A DNA stretch of 64,000 nucleotides from Tetradesmus obliquus (Eukaryota > Chlorophyta > Chlorophyceae > Sphaeropleales > Scenedesmaceae): the NCBI GenBank assembly GCA_030272155.1, contig CP126194.1, positions 310,001-374,000 of the forward strand, written 5' to 3'. The position numbers were made by a program, and so were the translations under genes. Numbering within the stretch: position 1 is the stretch's first letter; each line of letters begins with the position of its first letter. Shown here one piece after another: positions 57,892 through 64,000 of this stretch. Under the pieces are notes generated by a model. The model searched no databases. It was not told the origin of the DNA and saw nothing but the letters and a program-made list of their open reading frames with translations.

Positions 57892-60800
57892 GTGCAGGAG
57901 GTGGCCATGTCCACGAGTGACCCTGAGCTGGTCACCAGCAGCGTCGGCCTGCGCAACTGGCCGCTGCACATCGGCTGCCCCAACGACCTGCTGCGGGAGC
58001 TTGTGGGGGATGACATGATGGGCCTGGCACCCGGCAGCACGCTTGTGGGGGGGCCGCGGCCAGCAGCCAGCGGCAGCAACAGCGCTGGCAGACTACTGCT
58101 GGAGAATGATGCACCAGAGTATGACGACGATGCAGCAGCAGCAGCAGCAGGTGCGGCAGCTGGGGCGGGGGCGGCAGGGCTGATGGCAGCTGCGGCGGGG
58201 CTGCCGGCGGGCGGCAGCAGGGGCGCTGCGCAGATGCATGGGACGCTGGCAGCAGCAGCAGCAGCGCGGCCTGCCAGCAGCTTTGTGTCTGTGTGGGCGC
58301 AGCCTAGCTCTGGGGGTGCAGGCTCCTCCCGCGCTGCAGCAGCGGCAGCAGCAGCCGGCGGCGCTGCTGCGTTCCCGCTGCCTGGCAGTGCTGCTGGCAG
58401 CGGCCGGCCTGCAGCAGCAGCAGTGAAGGTGGAGGAGCAGGAGGCTGCTGCTGCTGCTGCTGCTGGTCAGGGCAGCAGCGGGCAGGGCAGTGCAGCAGTG
58501 GGTGAGGAGGGCACTGGCAGTGGGCCAGGCAGTACTGCTGCCGCTGCTGTGGATGCAGCAGCTGCTGCTGCTAGTGCTGGGGATGACAAGATGGCAGTTG
58601 ATGTTGTGCTGCAGCCAGCAGCAGCAGCGGCAGCAGCAGCAGCAGCAGCAGCAGCAGGGCAGGAGGCTGCGGATGAGACAGATGAGGCGCAGTCGAAGCA
58701 GCAGTCTGTGCCGTCACAGGGGCAGCAGCTGAGCCGGCAGAACTCTCTACAGCAGCAGCAGCAGCAGGGTGGCGCGCAGCAGAAGACGAGCGGCAGCCCT
58801 GTGCTGACTACGCAGATGCTGACTGCGCTCACCACCGCAGCCAACAACATCCAGCAGCAGGCGCAGCAGGTGCAGCCGCAGCAGCCGCAACAGCAGCAGC
58901 AGCAGGCGGCGCAGCAGGCGCAGCAGCAGGTGCTGGACCTGAGCTCTCTGCTGGTCAACAGCATGCAGGCGCTGCTCAACCAGCACTCCCAGACCATGCA
59001 GGCGATGGCGCAGCAACAGCAGCAGCAGGGCGTGCCAGGTATTCCAGACCCCTCTGCGCTGTCTTCCGCCATCAACACCCTCGTTGCTGCAGCGAATGCG
59101 CAGGCCACAGCAGCAGGCAGCACAGCCGGCGGCGCTGCTGCAAGCCAGCCGCTGCTGTCGGCTGTGCAGCAGCTGCAGATGCTGCAGCAGCAGCTGGGCG
59201 GCAGCGGCCAGCAGCTGTCCATGCCGCAGGGCCAGCAGCAGGCGCTGATGGCAGCGCCGGGCGTGCCCCAGCAAGCATCAGCGCAGCAGCAGCAGCAGCA
59301 GCAGCAGGCGAGTGACGCCGGGCAGCAGCAGCAGCAGCAGCAGGGTGTCGGTGGCGTCATTCGGCGCGTCGCCTCCAGCGTGAGCAGCATGCAGCGCCAC
59401 AACTCCGGCGCTGCTGCTGCCGCTGTTGCTGCTGCTGCCGCTGCTGCTGCTGCTGCTGCAGCCGCCGCAGACGCCGATGACGGCGAGGCGGTTGGTGCTG
59501 ACGAGGATGAGCTGCTGGGCTCTGATGATGACGGAAATGACGATGACGCCGGCGGCAGGGCCTGCAGCCGGCTGGGCAGCGGCGGCGGCGGCCAACGGCA
59601 GCTCGGCGCAGGGCGGCGGCTGACCTTTGAAGATCTGCAGGCGCAGTTTGGCCTAGGGCTTAAGGAGGCTGCTGCGAACTTAGGTATCTGTGCGACGACG
59701 CTGAAGCGCGCGTGCCGGCGTAACGGTATCACGCGCTGGCCGCGGCGGCAGATCCAGAAGCTGAACCGCACGCTGACGCAGCTGCAGCCGGGGCAGGCGC
59801 AGCAGGCGCCGCTGGGTGAGCTGGTGCACAGCGCGGTGCGCAAAAACCTGAAGCCAGGCGCGCTGACGCCGCAAGTAACAGCCAGCCTGCTGCAGCAGGC
59901 GGGGGCAGGCCCCTGGGGCCCCGGCCAGCATCCGCATACTCAGCAGCAGCAGCGCATGATGATGCCAGGGGATGGCAGCTCTGCGGTTGCGATCCCGATG
60001 CCGCGCGGCGGCGGAGGATCTGGCATGCTGCGGCATGGCAGCGGCAACAGCGGGAGCTTTACTGGGGGGGTGGGCATGCTGGCAGGCAGCCTGGGGGATG
60101 GTGCGGGTGGTGGGCTGGGCATGGGGTATGGCGGCGCAGTGGTGGGCTCTGCAGGGGCGGGCAACTCCATGCTGCCAGGGTTTGGAGGGTTTAGTTTTCC
60201 TGGGGCCGATGGTACGGGTGGCGGCGGCATGGGTTTGGCTGGCAGCCTGGGGTGCGATGTTGGTACTGTGCAGCAGCTGCAGGCGCTGCAGCAGCAGCAG
60301 GTGATGCTGCAGCAGCAAATGGCTGAGCAGCAGCGGGCGGTGCTGATGTCTGGGGGTGGCGTGGGCAGCGCTGGCATGCAGCAGGGGCTGCTAGCTGGCA
60401 TGCTGCCGCAGCATGACATGCAGCAGCAGCATCTGGCGATCATGCAGACGCAAGCCATGCTGCAGCACAACATGCAGATGCAGCAGCTGGCAGTGCAGCC
60501 GTACCAGCAGCAGATGGCCATGAGTGATGGCATGGCGGGCCCATTGGGCATGCATCAGCAGCAGCAGCAGCAGCAGCAGCAGCTGATGGGTAGCATGCCG
60601 CAGCTGGGTTCAAACAGCATGGAGCAGCAGATGCAGCAGCAGCAGCACATGCAGCAAGGGTTTGTGGGGATGCCCAACTTCTCAGCTGCGGTGGCGTTCC
60701 GCAGCGTTGCCAGCTTCAGCGCACCAGGCAGCAGCACTGTGACACAGCAGCAGCAGGAGCAGCAGCAGCAGCAGCAGCAGCACGGCGGATCCCTTTCTGG

Positions 60801-61221
60801 CAGCCCTGAAGCCGCTGCAGTAGCAATCGCCAGCCCCAACATGCCCTCCAGCAGTGGCGCACTGACCATGAGCAGCATGCCTCCACCCCTGAACAGCCAG
60901 CACGCAGCAGCACCAGCAGGCGACCAGCAGCAGCAGCACCATCGACACCAGCAGCAGCAGCAGCAACAGCAGCAGATGCCTAATGCCGGCCTGCTTGCTG
61001 AGCTGGATGCGCCTGGCGGTGACAACTTCTTTGACCTGCTGGGTGACGACATGCTGCTGGATGAGGCGGCACTGGACCTCAGCCTGGCAGGCCTGGAGGG
61101 ATCAGGGCCAGGCCCGGCAGCAGCAGCAGCAGCAGCGCCGGCAGGCTCGGCCGGCAATGCGCGGCAGGCGCTGAGCGCTGGCGGGTGCGTGTCTGGCGCT
61201 GACTTCAAGGGCTTCTTCTGA
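55557..61221 (+). CDS. NIT2-like RWP-RK transcription factor (NLP type), 6 exons, 1323 aa
   Basis: Exons: 55557-55679, 55764-55814, 55999-56115, 56247-56384, 56747-56965, 57898-61221; all in phase. The N-terminal 260 residues resemble the GAF-like sensor region of NIN-like proteins: VWMPEVTADGGMVLSAQ, then GVGDLLALFRCVSC, SHNVQKYDRQVYLRVSEAQ and STLVMPLFG. The RWP-RK domain (nt 59620-59770, about residue 790) reads LTFEDLQAQFGLGLKEAA, then LGICATTLKRACRRNGI and TRWPRRQIQKL; the signature is RWPRR. The surrounding sequence is Gln-, Ala- and Gly-rich. The C-terminus is acidic and hydrophobic (NFFDLLGDDMLLDEAALDLS), a likely activation domain. No PB1 domain is seen. The family includes Chlamydomonas NIT2, activator of nitrate assimilation, so a nitrogen-response role is likely but not shown by the sequence. 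Confidence 0.88.
56930..57548 (+). repeat. Repeated copies of an exon end plus donor (exon 5 of NIT2-like)
   Basis: The true exon end, GCGCAAGTGCCTCAAG followed by GTGGG, recurs in the following intron. A 43-base copy (with CCCAGCGTCATCGCGGAGCT) is at 57072-57114. Shorter copies are at about 57153-57174 and 57225-57246, and a diverged one at 57527-57548. Each retains a potential GT donor. Confidence 0.88.
57718..57748 (+). repeat. CTG tract of the decoy acceptor
   Basis: About ten CTG units followed by TTTTTGCAG|GAGGTGGCCATC. The acceptor and the next ~60 bases are a diverged copy of the real exon 6 start. Confidence 0.85.
57832..57890 (+). repeat. (CTG)~20 tract before the exon 6 acceptor
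   Basis: About twenty CTG units followed by TGTGCAG|GAGGTGGCCATG, the 3' splice site of the large RWP-RK exon. No other pyrimidine tract is present. Confidence 0.9.
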
Positions 61222-64000
61222 GGCCCGCTGCTGCTGCTGCTGCTGCTGTGTGGCCACAGCCACTGGGGATGTATTAGAATCAGTGCTTTGGTGGCATGGT
61301 GGGGATGTAGGTGACAGCGGCGGGGCAGAAGATGGGTTGTGGGGAAAGCTGCGGAGCGGAATGTGATTGCTGTGGGGCCTTGCTGCTGTTGTGCAGCAGG
61401 CACAGCTGGCTGGCAGGCATGTTGGGGACGCCTGCTGCCAGCGCCGCCCGCGCTGCTGGTGCTGGTGCGGTTTATCTGATGTATGGTGCAGCATCGATTG
61501 TATATTGTGTGCCTTGGGATGTGAAGTGGAGCTAGGGTGGGGTGTGTGCATGCAGTGCTGTGGCCATGATTCAGCGCGGGGTGCGCTTGCTGCAGTTACA
61601 CTGGGGTGGTGACGGGGCAGCTTGCTGAGGGCAGGTTAATACGGGTTATGCATGCTGCTTGAAAAACAACAGCCGGTTGGTCAAGTGCCCAGCTGCTGCA
61701 CTGGAGCTGCGGCAGCTGACTCGTGTTACGCTGCGTTACGTGTGTGTGTTAGTAACACCGGGGAGTGGAAGGGGCGGGGTCTCTATGAAATGCTCTGTTA
61801 CATTAGTAATGCTCGTTGTTGCCAGCGCAAGCAGGCAGCAGCACTGTGTGGAGCAGCGCCTGCCCTGGCGCGGCAGCCTGCTACTCAGTGTGTGTGAGAG
61901 GTGCTGCAATGAGGTCGCTAGCTGGGCGTTGTTCCATTGATTGTTGGGTATGCATACTCGCAGTTTGCTTGCAGGCGCGGCGCGTGTGGGACTATCAGTG
62001 TCAAAAGGTTTCCCGTCTTGGCTGGTGGGCTCATCTGGTCTGGTCCGGTGCGCTCTATCCGTTTTGCGATGCCATCAACCTCTGCTGGGTGCGGTACATG
62101 ACGTTGCTGCAGCTGCTGCTGTTGCGGCGTAGGGCCGATTGCCAGTGCACCACCTGCCGCCTGTGTGCACACATGCCCACATGTACCTCCCTGAGGCGTG
62201 CCGGTGCAACAAAGCCATGCGCAGCTGCTGCCTGTCAATGGCTGCTCTGTGGCTTGCTTGGTTTTGTTGGGGTGCATCGAGGGTGGGGAATGGCTGCTGT
62301 GTGGGTGATACTGCAGCATGGCGGGTACGCGTGTGCGCTCTTGTGCACAACTGCGGCGCCTTGTCAGTGGAGCTTTTGGTATAGCTAGTAGTCTATGCTG
62401 TGCTTTCTACCAGGCATGTATGCGCAGCGATGTTTGGCAGCAATGCTGGCTCTGAAAAGGTTGGTGGTTGGTGTGTGGGGATAATTTGGGGCTGGCCTCA
62501 AAGGCTGAGAAGCGGCAGCGTGGCTGCACAGGTGCAGTGCGTATTGCATTGCGCGCCTCACATGCTGCAGGCTGGCTTGCGGCTGCGGGGCGCAGGGCGG
62601 GGGCTGCAAGGGGGCGGGGAGCGTGGATGGTGCAGTGTCATGCGGCTATGTGTGTTTTGATTAGGGTTGCGGCAATTAAGTACTGATACGGGGGTGTGCT
62701 GCGTGTCAATGCATTTGGATGCATGCAAGCAGGCTGGCGCCGTGCATCGGGATTGCGCAAGGGGGCAGCAGCATTGTGTACGCATTTGTGCATGCGTATG
62801 TGTGCGTGTCTGCAAGTGTGCTTGAGCGTGTGGGTATTCTGGTTGGCTGGGGACACGATACTGCTGCTGCGCCGGCGCAAGCTCAGGTGCTGCCCATTGA
62901 ACCTGAATCAGCTGCAGCGGGGTGAGTGGCGAGTGGCCCTGCCCTGCCAGCTGCAGTGCAGGCTGCGGGCTGCTGTGTGCGGCACCCCTGTGTCACCTCA
63001 CTGGCCCTGCAGTGCGGCTTGTGGCTTGATTGCTGACTGACAGGATTTGCTCACAGGATGGATGATGATGACCCTGCAGGCACCAAGGCAGCAGCGCATG
63101 GCAGCTTGCTTTGTGTGCACTGTTATATTACACACTGTCTGGACAACAGCCGCTTGCGTCAACAATCTGGATCTCTGCTGGGGCCAGCAGGCTGCAGCAT
63201 TGCCCAGCGCGCTGCTGCAGCACTTGCCCATGCATGCGCTGGTGCCATCTCAGATGCAGTAGTACTGCGCGTGTGGGGCTGTGTTTGTGCTGGCTAGCCA
63301 TGTGGGCTGTGCTACCGTATGATTTGCGCAGCACGTCGTCCTGTGCATGTACCTAAACTGTCAACCGTTCAGCCCGTCAGTGACAGCGCAAGCACTCGCA
63401 GACCGCTACGCACTAGTTTGCATCCGGCTACAACTGCATTATGCATGTGAGCGCTCTGGCTGCAAGGCGCTGCACTGTACCAACAGCCTGATGCGAGCTT
63501 GTGAGGGGTTTCAAGGAGCCGGCGCACACTGTGCGGCCTGGCAGCAGCAGCGCTCATTGTGGACTGCTTGAGCAGCGCTGATTGGTTTGCCTTTGTTGCA
63601 GTGTTGCCGGCACACTGGCTGCGCTTTGTTGCCGGCACAGCGCACAGGCAGGCAGGCTGCCCGCAGCCGTGCAGCTCTGCGCAGCGTGCATGCATGAGTG
63701 ATGCCTGGTTGCTGTGCTGGGGTGTGCTGTACCTTACCTTAGTGCCATGTACCTCGCCAAAACACTGTTGATCTGCTTGCTGCAAGCAGCTGTGCGGCTA
63801 TTGTGCTGTTTTGTGCAAGCCCAGCACTGATGCTGGATGGCGATGACTGCTGCATGGCAGCATGCCCGGCTGTGGATCGGACCTGGTATTGACTGACAGC
63901 TGTGTGCCTGGAGCGCACCATGCTGCGTCGCCGCACAACTTGGATTCACAGCAGCAACGCCTCCTGCCGCTGCGGGGCAGCGCTGCTGTTGCTAGCAAGA
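61222..64000. other. 3' flank of the NIT2-like gene, no further gene seen
   Basis: After a short CTG run, 2.8 kb of GT- and TG-rich sequence with short overlapping frames on both strands. No conserved motif, splice pair, tRNA or repeat I can support. The NIT2-like 3' UTR end was not located. Confidence 0.45.

Noticed and set aside
57757-57897. The duplicated acceptor region as a constitutive part of the NIT2-like protein
   Set aside because: It would add a (Cys)20 stretch, and the exon copy is in a different frame from the conserved one after a few codons. The 57898 acceptor gives the expected sequence.
58467-59843. 458-codon minus-strand frame
   Set aside because: Antisense of the RWP-RK exon; its poly-Cys and poly-Ala runs are the complement of CAG repeats and there is no domain.
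1-64000. CRISPR arrays, rRNA or bacterial operon structure
   Set aside because: The regular repeats are minisatellites, satellites and triplet runs without unique spacers, and the genes are intron-containing eukaryotic genes.

Overview
The window looks like nuclear DNA of a chlorophyte green alga. It is GC-rich, saturated with CAG/CTG (poly-Gln, poly-Ala) tracts, and has many short introns with GTGAGT-type donors. Its genes are typical of green algae: a NIT2-like RWP-RK factor, an algal cysteine-rich repeat secretory protein, and a KDZ-type transposon of the kind described in chlorophytes and fungi. I rebuilt spliced models by hand from GT(GC)-AG sites. For seven of the eight genes all exon phases close from an ATG to the stop. 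In the eighth (transposon ORF2) they close only across one in-frame TAG.

Layout: (1) 749-6046 (-), Y-family DNA polymerase eta, 9 exons, 859 aa, with a terminal PIP-like box. (2) 7609-14713 (-), a secreted cysteine-rich repeat protein, 9 exons, 1521 aa. (3) 18017-23147 (-), the splicing factor TFIP11/Ntr1, 7 exons, 944 aa, sharing a divergent ~0.8 kb promoter region with (4) 23948-26567 (+), an ankyrin-repeat DHHC-family S-acyltransferase with a DHYC active site, 744 aa. (5) 30055-31320 (-), a small secreted protein made of four tandem modules, each preceded by RHLL, which looks like a peptide polyprotein. (6) 33058-34923 (-), a probably plastid-targeted protein with two SpoVS/Alba-like domains. 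(7) 35344-53373, a complete ~18 kb KDZ/Zisupton-class DNA transposon with ~60 bp terminal inverted repeats and a 7/8-matching 8 bp target duplication. It carries a transposase-Ulp1 protease fusion (-) and a convergent companion ORF of unknown function (+). (8) 55557-61221 (+), a NIT2-like RWP-RK transcription factor, 6 exons, 1323 aa.

The most interesting items are the intact transposon and its architecture. Two arrays of the same ~131 bp satellite lie in the predicted 3' UTRs of its two convergent genes, in the same sense relative to each transcript. The RHLL module precursor is the best candidate for an undescribed peptide system. Several genes share a third pattern: CTG repeats sit directly upstream of 3' splice sites. 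In the NIT2-like gene both edges of one intron (the exon end with its donor, and the CTG tract with its acceptor and exon start) have been duplicated into the intron as decoys.

The stretches between genes (6047-7608, 14714-18016, 26568-30054, 31321-33057, 53382-55556, 61222-64000) show no gene I can support, apart from small repeats and palindromes noted individually. No rRNA, tRNA or CRISPR array was recognised.
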